Shown here: piece by piece, positions 41,434-51,029 of the stretch | How positions within the stretch are numbered: the first letter of the stretch is position 1 | How the letters are laid out: each line of letters opens with the position of its first letter | Origin: Salminus brasiliensis | Taxonomy: Eukaryota; Chordata; Actinopteri; Characiformes; Bryconidae | Reading direction: 5' to 3' | Assembly: GCF_030463535.1 (NCBI RefSeq) | Contig: NC_132879.1 | Location: forward strand, 46,197,594 to 46,261,593 | Length of the DNA stretch: 64,000 bases | The notes under the pieces: model-generated | Database searches by the model: none | Told to the model about the DNA's origin: nothing | Seen by the model: the letters and a program-made list of their open reading frames with translations, nothing else | Translations under genes and position numbers: made by a program

Positions 41434-44400
41434 TACAGCATGCCTAGTCCCTGTAGAGAAGTACTGCAAATTGAATAGGACTCTCTGTAGCAGATACACA
41501 TAAATCCATTGGCAGCATGCCTGAGGCCCCCAGCATTGAGCTGTGGAGCAATGAGACTGTGTTCTCTGCAATGATGGTGCTCCTTGTACTCCTTGTGGTT
41601 TCTGGAATGATGGTGCTCCTTGTACTTGTACTTTTGGGATGAGTTGTGGAGTTGTGGAGAAGGTGAGGTTGGTGCTCATCCAACATCCTGACCTCACTAA
41701 TGCTCTTGTCGCTGAATGCAATCCAATCCTCTTCAGCAGTGACCCAACATCTAGTAGAACATACACTGGGGATGTGTGTGTATGTAGAATTCACATTGTC
41801 TGCAGAAAACATTGTTGTACATTTTCCTTTTATTGTGCTCTTATGACCTCCTGAGTGTAACACACACACACAACAGTGAACTTACACAGCCAGTAGAGGT
41901 GTTTGTGATATTGTGTTTAGCAATACGATTCTCAAAAACACAAAATTGATTTTTAATGGATAGTTTACATGTAAAGATAGGTGGCAGTGTTGTGTTTAAA
42001 ACCTCACTTAGAGTCAATTTTCTTTACTTTGAAGCCAAGTTTTTTTATACTATGACAGTTTTTAATAAAAACAAAATGTACAAATTATACAGTATTGCAA
42101 TATATTGAATCGTAACTTCTGTACCATGATGGGTATCGTATCGCCAGCATCCTGCCAGTTGCATACAAGCAAATGGTCCGCAATTGCTACACAGAGTACA
42201 ACAAGGCCACACACTCTAGCACACAGCAGTGAACTTCTGACCTGAATTTAAAAAGGCTTACAGTGGAAGAGAAGTGAAAGTAAGGCCAGTCTAATACAGA
42301 ATTCCTTTATACGTGATCACACAAATGATTCCACAGTGTCCACACTGCTTTTACATGATTTGAGTTATTTTCTTTTCTTTTTTTACATTTCCGTTTTGTT
42401 TATATGAGAAATATTGTCGTGTGGATTGCTTTGTTTTTCTTGTATTGTTTACTGTATTGTTTGCATTGTTTATTGCATTGATTTATCATTTACTCTTTTC
42501 CGGTGCTTTCATGATTCTTGTGTCTCATTGATTTTGTTTTCCTTTAGTGCATGGATTCTTTGCTTGACTTGATGGTGAGAAGTGATGAGCATGCTGTAGG
42601 GTCTTAGATAAACAAAAGGGGAATGATAGAGAAAAGGTGAGTGTGGATGAGGTAGAAAATCCTTGTAGTGGTGAAGAGAATCTTTGGTTTATCCTGATTA
42701 AATCACTGTCGATGGAGCATGATGTTAACCCATAGAAGTTGGTCCTTTTACTGTCCTTTTCAAATATAATAACATAGTACTCTGTTATATAGTTAGTCAT
42801 GTAATGAAGTTCCAGAATTTGACTGTAGTTAAAAGCATAATAAAAACCCTCTTCTAATTCTAAACATATCTAATTATACATTAATCAGAAGTTTGCAATC
42901 TGCATATTTTGACAGCAGTTTTCTAGAGTGTCAATTCATTAATATACACTACCGTTCAAAAACCAAGTGCACATTGATTTTATTTTAACCCACACCAGTA
43001 ATTAGTTATTTCCAATCCCACTCACTAGCTAGGAGCCCCTCATCACACGATGCTACAAGTGCTGGGAGGGTGAAGGCTAGCATGTGCCAGCCATTGCAAC
43101 TGTTTAAGGAGAACACTGACTAACTTTTTAGGGAATGAGTTTAAAGAGCTTCTTTGTTGACTCCTCTCACAAAACAGCGTGATTAGTTGAACCAGACAAA
43201 CTCGAACAAATACACAGTATGTATTTAACATTACACCTGGAACACATTTAAACCTGACAAAAACAATATTAGCATACTGGTTCTGAAATCTGATTGGCTA
43301 AAGGATGTTCTCAGCTGATCTCATACACACACATATGACCTCAGAAATCAACTAAAATCTATATTAATGCCACAAATGTAAAAAAAAAAAAAAAAGCAGT
43401 ATTACTATTATTATTATTTTATTTTATTATTATGTTTGATCACACCCAGTCAAAAAATATTACTAATTAATTAATACAATTTAATGATGAACTGTTTTAA
43501 TGAAAATAATCTAATCTGAGAACACACTTCTGCACATCTTAAGTGTAAGCAGTAGCTTAATTTAACATATTGCAAAGAATTAAAAAATTATGCTGTTGTT
43601 TTTTTTTGTAATGACATTAATTATGTTATATTTTTACAACAGTGTTCTATTCAGAAAATAAAAAGGAAAAGATTTTTTTCCAATATTTTCACTCATCCCT
43701 GGTTAATTACAAAGTTTGTTGATTTCCTAAAAGTATATAAGTAAATAAATAATAAACATAAACATTTTTTCAAAAAATTTCAAAAAGTTCACACAGAGTT
43801 TTGAGAAACACTAGTTAATCAAAAAACATTCTTAAGGACTGTATAACAAAGCTTTTTGGAAGCTCACCCCAGTTTTGTTAAATTAGCTGACAAATGCCCA
43901 CACTGACTTGCATCACGCTGAGTGAGGGGGGCAGAGGGAGGGACATCCTACACACCCAGAGAGAGCGAGGCCAAATGGGCTATCTGGGACTGCCAGTCAT
44001 CGCTGACTGTGGCTCCATTAGTTGTTTAGTTTGATGTTGTATTTTAATTATTAAATGATAGGATCGTATAATACTTCTCTGTTTACAGTAGTTATTTATT
44101 TATTTAAGTTTATATAAGCCTCCAGATTTGGTCATGACTTTTGAATTGTGAGACATTCTGGATAATAATAACTAATACTCTGTAACCTATGAAATTGCAC
44201 AGAACTAACATTTTAGAATTCACTTTACTCATTAATCTGAACGATACTGGATGGATTTTCTTGAAAACATGGTTTCCACAATTTTGAACGGTAGTGTAAA
44301 CTCAACACCATGCTTTTGTTACGCAGCTTCTAAGGGTTAATAAGACTTCTGTGCCGCGCCCCTTACAAGGCTCTTTTGTTCATCGTGTGTCTGTGTGTCG

Positions 44401-44519
44401 CTTCAGGTCGCGTGGGCCTGTGGAAGGACATCTTCACTGTGTCCATGAACGACAAGTTCGACGCTGTGTACCGACAGAAGATGGGCAAGTCTGACCTGAC
44501 CTTCGACTTTGGTCTGTGA
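26563..44519 (+). CDS. sult4a1: Sulfotransferase 4A1, complete
   Basis: Seven plus-strand exons join in frame: 26563-26731, 34623-34753, 34996-35076, 35968-36094, 36629-36723, 39139-39277 and 44407-44519. They total 855 nt, 284 residues plus stop, the same length as human SULT4A1 and near identical to it. Visible landmarks are the 5'-phosphosulfate region TYPKSGTSL (Lys55), the catalytic-type His111 in LIKSHLPYRF, the 3'-phosphate region ARNPKDLVVSYYQFHR, and the C-terminal GRVGLWKDIFTVSM. TSL replaces the usual TTW of active SULTs, a SULT4A1 hallmark. SULT4A1 is a cytosolic, brain-enriched orphan member with no established substrate and doubtful PAPS binding. The C-terminus ends DFGL where human has DFYL. 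The ATG has A at -3 and G at +4. Introns 1, 5 and 6 are long and all are GT-AG. Confidence 0.98.
30331..30365. repeat. (AC)n microsatellite
   Basis: About 17 AC units with one interruption, in sult4a1 intron 1. Confidence 0.95.
33132..33352 (+). repeat. Teleost interspersed repeat (CACACTAGTGAACTAGGGGC family)
   Basis: Contains AATGTGTCCTCTGCATTTTA, CTAGTGAACTAGGGGCAGTG, GGGCCTTGATCAAGGGCCCA and ACCCACAACCCTGTCATC. A partial related copy lies at 49725-49890. Confidence 0.7.
33415..34290 (+). mobile_element. Tc1-like transposon relic
   Basis: The left end TACAGTGCTGTGCAAAAGTC matches a frequent fish Tc1 TIR. A decayed GPDLNLNE-like coding block appears at about 34030. Decayed throughout. Confidence 0.55.
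34623..34753 (+). CDS. sult4a1: sult4a1 coding exon 2
   Basis: The acceptor ACAAAG precedes 34623 and the donor GTATAT follows. It encodes GTSLLQEVVYLVSQGADPDE, then IGLMNIDEQLPVLEYPQPGL and DIIQ, near identical to human residues 57-100. Confidence 0.98.
34996..35076 (+). CDS. sult4a1: sult4a1 coding exon 3
   Basis: 81 nt, phase 0 at both ends. It encodes ELTSPRLIKSHLPYRFLP, then TAMHNGEGK, with His111 in the catalytic position. Donor GTGAGC. Confidence 0.98.
35162..35668 (+). mobile_element. Solo LTR with 5-bp target duplication
   Basis: It begins TGTTGTGGTG and ends ACGACA (TG...CA), and is flanked on both sides by ATTTA (35157-35161 and 35669-35673). Inside are a TATAAAG box (about 35481) and an AATAAA signal (35572-35577) in LTR order, in the same sense as sult4a1. 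A 5-bp duplication fits Ty3/gypsy-, BEL- or some retrovirus-type integrases; the family is not identified. No internal coding region is present. Confidence 0.85.
35836..35897 (+). repeat. Short teleost repeat tail
   Basis: TTGTAAAAAGCGCTATACAA, then ATAAATC and (TGACT)n. This is the 3' end of the family also seen at 56731-56998. Confidence 0.6.
35968..36094 (+). CDS. sult4a1: sult4a1 coding exon 4
   Basis: The acceptor TTCAG precedes 35968 and the consensus donor GTGAGT follows 36094. It encodes VIYMARNPKDLVVSYYQFHR, SLRTMSYRGTFQEFCRRFMN and DK plus one base. This is the 3'-phosphate binding region of the SULT fold. Confidence 0.98.
36159..36540 (-). mobile_element. TTAA-flanked MITE, copy 1 (piggyBac-type target)
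   Basis: 382 bp with inverted ends TTAAAGCAGCATTATGCA and ACATAATGTTGCTTTAA. Its reverse complement aligns along its length with 59086-59468 (383 bp). TTAA on both sides suggests a TTAA target. It fills most of the 534-nt intron 4. Confidence 0.85.
36629..36723 (+). CDS. sult4a1: sult4a1 coding exon 5
   Basis: The acceptor CCGCAG precedes 36629 and the donor GTACTC follows. It encodes LGYGSWFEHVQEFWEYRMDS, then NVLFLKYEDMYK. Confidence 0.98.
36724..39138. other. sult4a1 intron 5
   Basis: No exon is seen. It contains a poly-C/A run near 37555-37577 and a Tc1-type TIR fragment (38603-38850); the remainder is featureless. Confidence 0.6.
38603..38850 (+). mobile_element. Tc1-type element fragment
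   Basis: TACAGTGGCATGCAAAAATT followed by GGTTTGGGCATCC matches fish Tc1 terminal sequence; no transposase frame is seen. Confidence 0.5.
39139..39277 (+). CDS. sult4a1: sult4a1 coding exon 6
   Basis: The acceptor TTGATAG follows a CT-rich tract and the donor is GTGAGA. It encodes DLGTLVEQLARFLGVSCDKA, QLESMVESCNQLIEQCCNSE and ALSICR. It differs from human mainly at its end (human ALPVGR). Confidence 0.97.
39589..39730 (+). mobile_element. tRNA-derived SINE fragment ending in G18
   Basis: GTAGAGTGGCCCGACTGCTC, then GTGTTTGAATCCC (B-box-like), about the A-to-B spacing of a tRNA head. It ends at an 18-nt G homopolymer (39711-39728). Confidence 0.5.
40767..41095 (+). repeat. Interspersed repeat, copy C
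   Basis: Starts TACACTATATGTCAAACTGT and carries TTGTCCAGTCCCTATAGAGA, ATTGGCACCATGTCTAATGC, GACATGGGCTAGAGGGGTG and GGTGCTGAGCATCCAACC. It is the fullest copy with copy D. Confidence 0.75.
41379..41760 (+). repeat. Interspersed repeat, copy D, with internal (AC)n
   Basis: Starts ATACGCTGTATGGCCAAATG, an (AC)14 at 41401-41429, CCTAGTCCCTGTAGAGAAGT, ATTGAGCTGTGGAGCAATGA and CATCCAACATCCTGACCTCA. The start resembles the CACTATATGGCCAAA end of fish Tc1-type elements. Confidence 0.75.
42945..44298. mobile_element. Tc1/mariner-type DNA transposon relic, 1.35 kb
   Basis: The left end TACACTACCGTTCAAAA and right end TTTTGAACGGTAGTGTA are exact inverted complements with terminal TA, fitting TA-target insertion. 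The interior is AT-rich with no transposase recognised, and carries a reverse SINE fragment at about 43940-44020. It ends 108 bp before sult4a1 exon 7. Confidence 0.85.
43940..44020 (-). mobile_element. SINE fragment nested in DNA transposon
   Basis: GAGAGAGCGAGGCCAAATGG and the CCAGTCATCGCTGACTGTGG block resemble the reverse of the SINE body at 5446, indicating insertion into the transposon relic. Confidence 0.4.
44407..44519 (+). CDS. sult4a1: sult4a1 coding exon 7 (C-terminus)
   Basis: The acceptor CTTCAG precedes 44407 and the stop TGA is at 44517-44519. It encodes GRVGLWKDIFTVSMNDKFDA, then VYRQKMGKSDLTFDFGL. It includes the C-terminal loop conserved across SULTs. Confidence 0.98.
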
Positions 44520-44993
44520 AAGAGCCCAAGGGCCACTGGACTGGACCGGCCAATCAACTGATCAACCAATCAGACCACCTGCTCTGCTTGACACAATTTG
44601 CATCTCCTAAAATGGCCCACCCGCTAAACGTTTCCATTTCACCCGTCCTCCTCATTTCTCTCGTTCCTTCTCTGGCTTGACTTCGCTTAACGTGTGTTGT
44701 AAGAAGGTGCTCCTAGGCAGAGGTCTTGAATCAGCACGGGTAATGCCAGAAAGATAGATATGTCAATCAAATATATATATATACTGATTCAAGGCCAGTG
44801 CGTAGGGGCATTTTTTTTCTGCCTGGAGCTTCATCTTGCGTGTTTTGCAGTGTGTTCGTGTAAACAGTGCATAAGCAGTGCTTTAGCCTGGTGACAAGTG
44901 TGAGTCAAATGCTTGGTGCATTGCACATTGTATAGAGCTATTCCTACAGCATACATTCATAAAATGTGTATTTATCAAAAAATGGGAAATAAA
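44520..44993 (+). other. sult4a1: sult4a1 3' UTR (putative)
   Basis: Repeat-poor sequence after the stop, ending at the first clear AATAAA (44988-44993). A second AATAAA at 45758 lies within a MITE copy. Confidence 0.5.
44988..44993 (+). promoter_or_regulatory. Candidate polyadenylation signal AATAAA of sult4a1
   Basis: AATAAA in GGGAAATAAATTATTT, 469 bp after the stop codon. Confidence 0.45.
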
Positions 44994-47470
44994 TTATTTA
45001 TATTCTGTACACCAAAACCTCATTCCAAAGTCTGGGAGGGATTCCGAGATGTTGATGTCTTGGTTGCCTGGTTGATGTTTGAGTTTCTGCAGATTTGCGT
45101 AGCGGTTGGCTAGTTGCTGTATGGTAAGCGCAGCCATCCAGTCACTGATAGTGAGGTCACCGTTATCCCCATGCTGAGAGATGATTGGTTTAGAGATGAC
45201 TGATTTGAAAACATGTGTGTGACTCTCATCGCCCTTCTTTCTATGATGTGCTCTTACCGATGTTCTCGTACATCTTGTTTTATCTGCTGCAGTGAACAGT
45301 ATTTTCGATTACGTTTGTGCACTTGTGCATGGATACTTATTTACATTTTACTGTATGTATGAGTATGTGTGTGTTTGTGTGTGTATGGGTGTCTCATCAA
45401 CTCTATCGATAAGCAATATCACATCCTTTATGAGCAGCCTGGCATTTGTGTACGCTCGGTGTTGGTGTGGTCAGCATAATGCCTTCTGGTCTGAGCTCAG
45501 CACCCCCACTCCAGTCCTTCCATTTGTGTAGAAAATGATAAGGGCAGAGAAGAGTGGGCTTCTCCTGGTAACACTTTATATAAAGATACACTGCAGCACG
45601 ACATACATAGCAAACTTCTTAGTGCTAACTGGACAAAGAATGAGTCACTTGGTCTCTAATACTTAGTCACACATGCCCTTGTCTTAATGCAACACTTTGT
45701 AGAAACTCTACCTTAAAATAGCAGCTTCAGAATCATTGCAATGCTCCATTGACATGTAATAAAGAGATCATTGCAGAGTGCAGTCCGAGCACCGGATTGC
45801 TGGTTACTGCACAATGTAACTTCAGTGGAGCTTATTAAGAGCATATCCTGTAATATAACAAATGCTTGTGAACAGCTTTCCGCAATTTGTATTTACAGCA
45901 GGGGTGTAAATGTGAATTACACTTCCCAACTGAAGGGGGAGCCCAAGAGCAAACAATACCAATTCCCACATATTGTTGCTTTTGATAACTATAGCTGTGC
46001 CAATTTTAAGGAGCTGGTTGTAGTTGTGTTTTTTATTTCTTTTTTACCTGCATTCTCCAAATCGCTCCAAACAAGGGCTGCATTTCCTTAGCTGTTTACG
46101 GAGGGTCCTTCACATAGAACAGCCTTCTATGACAAAGTGACCAGAGAAAGGCAGCCAACCCCGGCTGTGGCCTAGGCTTTGGAACACAGCTTGTGTCAGT
46201 CATATCAAGTAAGGATTATACCAGTGCCTTGAGATCCTGTCCAGTTTGGGCCTCTTTAACACTGGGTCTAACTGTGTCTACTTTTCAGCTAGAGTGCAGT
46301 TTACATTTGTCAGCAATTAATTAACCATCTGAGAAGTGACCAATCTGGAGATTTTGCAGGTCGGGCATAGTGTCCCAGTGTGCCATCATGTCTGTAGACC
46401 TTCCCACACACAGATTCAGACCAATGCTGCCCCACAGTTGTCAAGCAGATATGCGGGCATGTCCATCATGCGTGCTGCTTAGCTATGAAGCATAAAGCTA
46501 CTGGTAGTGAAGGCCTAAAATGAACAGTAACTCTCAAAAAACTGGTGCAATCCTTCCCTGACAGGATTGGCGCTGTTGTGTATTAAGGTAAAGGGACGTA
46601 GAGTAGTATTAGAGGATGTGTTAATGCATGTGGAGTGCTTTGGTTTGGTTTTCTTCTCACTCATTTAGATCATTTTAAGTGGAATTTTAATTTTAATTTA
46701 AGTTTGGAACCAATAATGATGCATTATATCCTTCCCAGGTAAAGTGTTGCCAAGTTTTACTCTGACGACAAAACCAGCACTCATTCCAGCACTCATACCA
46801 ACTATTTCAGAGCCCAAGGCACACCCACATGTGCCAGTATCCAAACTACGACAATGCTTTAACGGCTTGATAGACACTAGGCTGTGACACCACCATTTGT
46901 TTCAGTGCCCTCTCCTAATGAGCCACTAGTTCTTATACTTGGACATTCTCAAAATATGTTACGTCAGTAGACGGCTAGGCCTCACGTCCATATCTTAGAA
47001 CGCTTATTTTGCCACATTCAGTCATGCCCCCCCAAGCAAGTTACTTGGCCCAGCTCCTGGCACTCCTGAATGTCTTAAATGGATGTACTGCAGTCCATTC
47101 AGTTCCACTATTCCACTGGTATTTTCACTGATGCCACTTCTTCAGGCCGCTGTATCGCCCTCTTTCTCTTTGGCTAAAACATTCACTACAATAGTCAAAC
47201 ACACACACACTAGTGCCGCTGGGTTGCCTTTCAGACTCTGGGTGGGGGGCGCTGTATCGCACTGTTCTTTTCACGCTTGCTTGTTGGTTTATTAATAAAG
47301 TCATGTCTTCAGGCCTTGTGGCTCTGGTTGTCTGTGTTTATGCACTTCAGTGCAGCTCCATCTGCAACACAGTGCTAGAACAGGCAATTAAATCATCCCG
47401 TAGGAAATTAAAAACACAATGCAATTTATTTCTAGTATAAAAGGTGATGACTTTTTCTAAGTGTAAAAGA
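44994..47470. other. Region downstream of sult4a1
   Basis: May include a longer sult4a1 3' UTR. It contains a decayed TTAA MITE (45684-45983). No gene is recognised. Confidence 0.5.
45684..45983 (+). mobile_element. Decayed TTAA MITE, copy 3
   Basis: TTAATGCAACACTTTGTAG, CTTAAAATAGCAGCTTCAGA and GGGGGAGCCCAAGAGCAAAC run parallel to 59086-59468. The right end is TATTGTTGCTTTT. It is shortened and diverged. Confidence 0.6.
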
Positions 47471-47521
47471 TTTTATACAGGACTTTCAATGCAGCATGAG
47501 TCAACAGGATGGCGGCGCTCA

Positions 47522-47535
47522 ATCCCCATGGAAAC
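47522..47535 (+). promoter_or_regulatory. X-box-like RFX site
   Basis: ATCCCCATGGAAAC fits the 14-bp X-box pattern RYYNYYATRRNRAC, 50 bp upstream of a first-exon-like ATG. This is a single short motif, so chance is possible. Confidence 0.3.
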
Positions 47536-47584
47536 AGCAGTCAAAGAGTTTGCGTGCGCTTGTCACTTGCTCTGAAATAGCACA

Positions 47585-47609
47585 ATGTCTGTGGAGACTA
47601 AAGCTGAAG
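47585..47609 (+). CDS. Candidate first coding exon of the gene downstream of sult4a1 (efcab6 by synteny?)
   Basis: The ATG reads MSVETKAE followed by one base and a consensus donor GTAAGG at 47610. CpG-containing GGATGGCGGCGCTC and the X-box-like site lie just upstream. In human, EFCAB6, an axonemal EF-hand protein, follows SULT4A1 in the same orientation. I recognise no EF-hand exon in the remaining 16 kb, so the identity is a guess; it could be chance. Confidence 0.25.
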
Positions 47610-49107
47610 GTAAGGATGTGCTGTAAGTTAACGTATCACGGCGAGTGAAACATTGCTATAAAGCCAAAGAGAAGTAGGCCTAACAGAAATGTGCATAATT
47701 ATGGCACCAGCCTGCAGTGATAAGCTAAGTAAATGATCACATAAAGCTCCACTGTTACATAACTGTGGGAAGTAGGGGAGCTGGAGGGGATGTAGCACCT
47801 CCGTAAGCACAGAAAAGTCGAAATGTAGTTTGGGAAAACTGAATAAAAGCCTAAATTAATGATAATAAACTTGCTTAGTTGATTTGAAAGTTGGCCAGAC
47901 AGTGTAGCAATAATCCTTTTGTATGAGTTGACCTCAGCTGGTCTGACAAATAGCAGCAGTTATCATCTCAAAATTTATTATTTTTCACTTAATGTAATAA
48001 AACTCTTAAAAGTAACTACAATAGGTTGTGGCAACTGATTGCCTTGGAGCAAAGACTGTAGAAAACAAGGGCAGCACGTTGTCTCTTGAAAGTAAAGCAA
48101 TCACAGGTCTAGTGTCTCCGCTGGCTGGTTGCAGTATGATATGTAGCTCAACCTATTGAGCCTATGTAGCTCTATTGTCCCCAAATTGTCCCCACCAACA
48201 GTTGTTTTCCCCCGTGCTAATATTGGCCCATTTTTATTTTACCCCACAAACCATTTTTTAAAAACCTCATTCTGAGAGTGGTCATCGGCAGGACCTGCAC
48301 GGTGCCCTTTCTGTTCATTACATAGAGTAGTTGAGTAGTAGTGGGACTTACATGGGCTTCACTTTTACTGTTGAAAATTTACACTTACTGGACAAACTAA
48401 AACCAGGAGGAAAATCTGCTTTACTTCTGTGCTCTAAGCTCAATGAAGGTGATATCAGAAATGTCTGGTCAGGGAGAAGGGGGCAATACTACTGCATGAG
48501 AAGGCGAGTCTGGCTCCGCCTTTGGTCTCTGGTTGCAAATTTGACAAAATGGCAGACAGTTTTGGCTTCATTTCGATAGAACAGAAGGGAATGGAACCAC
48601 AGCATCCATGATTTCTACAGTCATTATCCTGGGCATACACTTAAAAATAACAGTGCTTTAAAAGGTTCTTTGAACCATGCCATAAAATAACCACTTTTGG
48701 TTCCCTAAAAAACATATGAAAGATTTAAATATATATAATGTGCCTGGGGTTCTGGAATTGGCCTATTTTTCAGCTCTGCTCAGTGTCTAAGGTTCACAGC
48801 ATGTCACTTCCATGTACTGGGCTTTCAATATTCAACTATGCTCAGATAAATACTTTTTTTTCCATTTTAGGGCACCTTAAGGAGTAAATAATAAATGGAC
48901 AGATTAACACCCCTTCTGTACAAACTATATGTATGCAAACTGTTTTCCACTTTCTGTATCTCTCTCTGGGTGAACACAGGGTCCAATTTCATGTCCTCCA
49001 GTTAAAAATAACCCAGCAGCTCTCTCTGATAGCATATTTGTAGTGCAGTGGTCAGATAAAAGCCTGGACATAAGGATACAATGAATGCTACAACATTTGC
49101 CTTTGTG
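47610..49107. other. Unassigned region
   Basis: No gene or clear repeat is recognised. Confidence 0.45.
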
Positions 49108-49415
49108 GTATACATAACCAATGCAATTAGCACCACCTGACTAATATTGAGTGGGCCCCCTTGTGCTCTGTTTTGGAGATGCTCTGACCCGTCACAGTCG
49201 TCTAGCCATCACAATTTGGCTCATGTCAAAGTGCCTCAGATTCTTATGCTGGCCCAGTTTTCTTGCTTTTACCAACACATCACCTTCAAGAACTGACTGT
49301 TCACCTGCTGTATAATGAATCCCATGTCTTAACAGATGCCACTGTAGATGAAGATAATCAATGTGGTTCACTTCACCTGTCATTAGTGCTAATGTTGTGG
49401 CTGATCGGTGTATAT
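49108..49415. mobile_element. Non-autonomous Tc1-type repeat
   Basis: GTGGCTGATCGGTGTATATA at the right end and ACCTGACTAATATTGAGTGG near the left are hallmarks of a common teleost DNA element. The 59740-60340 relic shares its AATGTTGTGG-type terminal block. Confidence 0.65.
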
Positions 49416-49724
49416 ACACAGAGTTAATGTCATCCACTTTTACACGCCAGCTGTTTTGGGCTAAGGAAGACACAAATGTAGTGTTTATTATCTGCCATTA
49501 GAACAATAGATACATCAGGAAAACAGATGCTTTATGTTTAGGGTTATATGACATATTAGTTAGTAGAGTGTAGTAGCAGTAGTAGTAGTACCCATGCACA
49601 ATTAATCAGATGCACATGGAAAAAATTAAGCATCATGTTCCTGAGATATAACCATAACCAAGGAGTATGTGAGCATTGAGCATTTTCAAGAAATGGTCCC
49701 TAACTTCATTGTCTCAGCACAGAC

Positions 49725-49890
49725 AAGACAAGACAACCATAATCACCATTTCTGTTGGACACAGATGAAATTTAAACCTCCATCTTCAACCCATCCGTTC
49801 AGTGAACACACACATACACACTAGTGAGCAAACACAGTGACAGTAAGCATACATGCTCGGAGCAGTGGGCAGCGCAGGGGGGAAGCGCTG
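49725..49890 (+). repeat. Partial copy of the CACACTAGTGAACTAGGGGC family
   Basis: AACCCATCCGTTCAGTGAAC, CACACTAGTGAGCAAACACA and GGAGCAGTGGGCAGCGCA correspond to the first half of 33132-33352. Confidence 0.6.
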
Positions 49891-49959
49891 AATGCATTCC
49901 TTTTGAAATGGTGTCCACAAACATTTGGACATAGAGTGTATGTGGCATAAATAGAGAAG

Positions 49960-49961
<2 letters not shown>

Positions 49962-50008
<47 letters not shown>
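49962..50008. repeat. (TA)n microsatellite
   Basis: About 23 TA units. Confidence 0.95.
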
Positions 50009-50010
<2 letters not shown>

Positions 50011-51029
50011 TGGAAAGTGGTAGAGACAATGCAAACACAGGGGTCAAGTGACTTACGCAGAAACACATTAACAGCCTGAATAAAGCTCTAACTGTCTCTG
50101 CATTTGTGTTCTTTGCCACCAGCAGTCTTTCAGCAGCTCCACCCTCATGCTTACCACGGTCTCCTCTCCTTTGTGTGAGGCCTGTGCATGCAAAAGGGCA
50201 TGTGCGGCATCAGGGCGGTTTGGGGTGGTGCCATGGGGTACTTAATACTTTATTTTACTCATCTCCTAATCACTGCGGTTTATTCCAAATGATTCACTAA
50301 TATAATACCTTGATTAATCTTTGTAAAGAATTGTCAACTTTGAAATAGTCACAACTGAACTCGTAGGTGAGGTAAAGCGGGCAGACAGAGTGGCTCAAAT
50401 TCAGTGTTATCTGAACCAACTGGACTTTCTAGTCTAAATGAGGCACTTAAATGTACATAATTAGTGAAAACAGGTATGACACATTATTTTGTACTGGAAG
50501 ATCTAATATCGGAATACTACAGTTTAATCATTGTATTTGCATGATATCTGTGTAATACTCATTGCATACATGTTCATAGAATCTGTGAATGGAAACTCAC
50601 AAACATTCCACAGCTTTGCATCTATGTGAAGGTTAGTTTTACTCTAGTCTGGCTGTGAGATGCTCACTTGGGATAAAAAAGGGATAAACTTTTGATTTTG
50701 TCAAGGACAATCTTGAGAAATACTGATCTGAATACAGAGAAAATTCACATTCTGCTGTAGCAATACAAGATGAACAATACAAGGAATACCTGATGACCTT
50801 CTGCAGCCTCTATGCCTTTATCCGAACCGCCTTTTCTCAAAGAAATACTCCTACAATTGAGAGGAGGCACGAACGAAGAGCTGCACTTGATACTCTGGTC
50901 AAAGCAGCAGCTCCTGTGCCTGTAGCGTTATATCACAACAGATGTGCACTTCCTGCCAGATTTGGAGTCTTAAAGGTCAGCAAAAGTGCATTAAATGAAT
51001 GTTATGCTTTGAGGAACAATACCCATAGT
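50009..51029. other. Unassigned region
   Basis: Open frame 50793-51044 encodes LPARFGVLKVSKSALNECYA. It abuts a Tc1 relic and is not recognised as a host gene. Confidence 0.4.

Larger units (their letters stand above)
39278..44406. other. sult4a1 intron 6 (5.1 kb)
   Basis: No exon is seen. It contains a SINE (39589-39730) with a G18 run, two copies of the TCTAGTCCCTGTAGAG repeat (40767-41095, 41379-41760), an AC microsatellite, and a 1.35-kb DNA transposon (42945-44298). The 39965-40528 stretch is purine-rich on plus, giving spurious minus ORFs. Confidence 0.65.

Noticed and set aside
45758..45763. AATAAA as the sult4a1 poly-A site
   Set aside because: It falls inside a decayed MITE copy and lies 1.24 kb past the stop; the earlier AATAAA at 44988 is simpler, though a long 3' UTR cannot be excluded.
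49786..50119. Three overlapping minus frames with IYIYIY tracts
   Set aside because: They are translations of the (TA)n microsatellite at 49962-50008.
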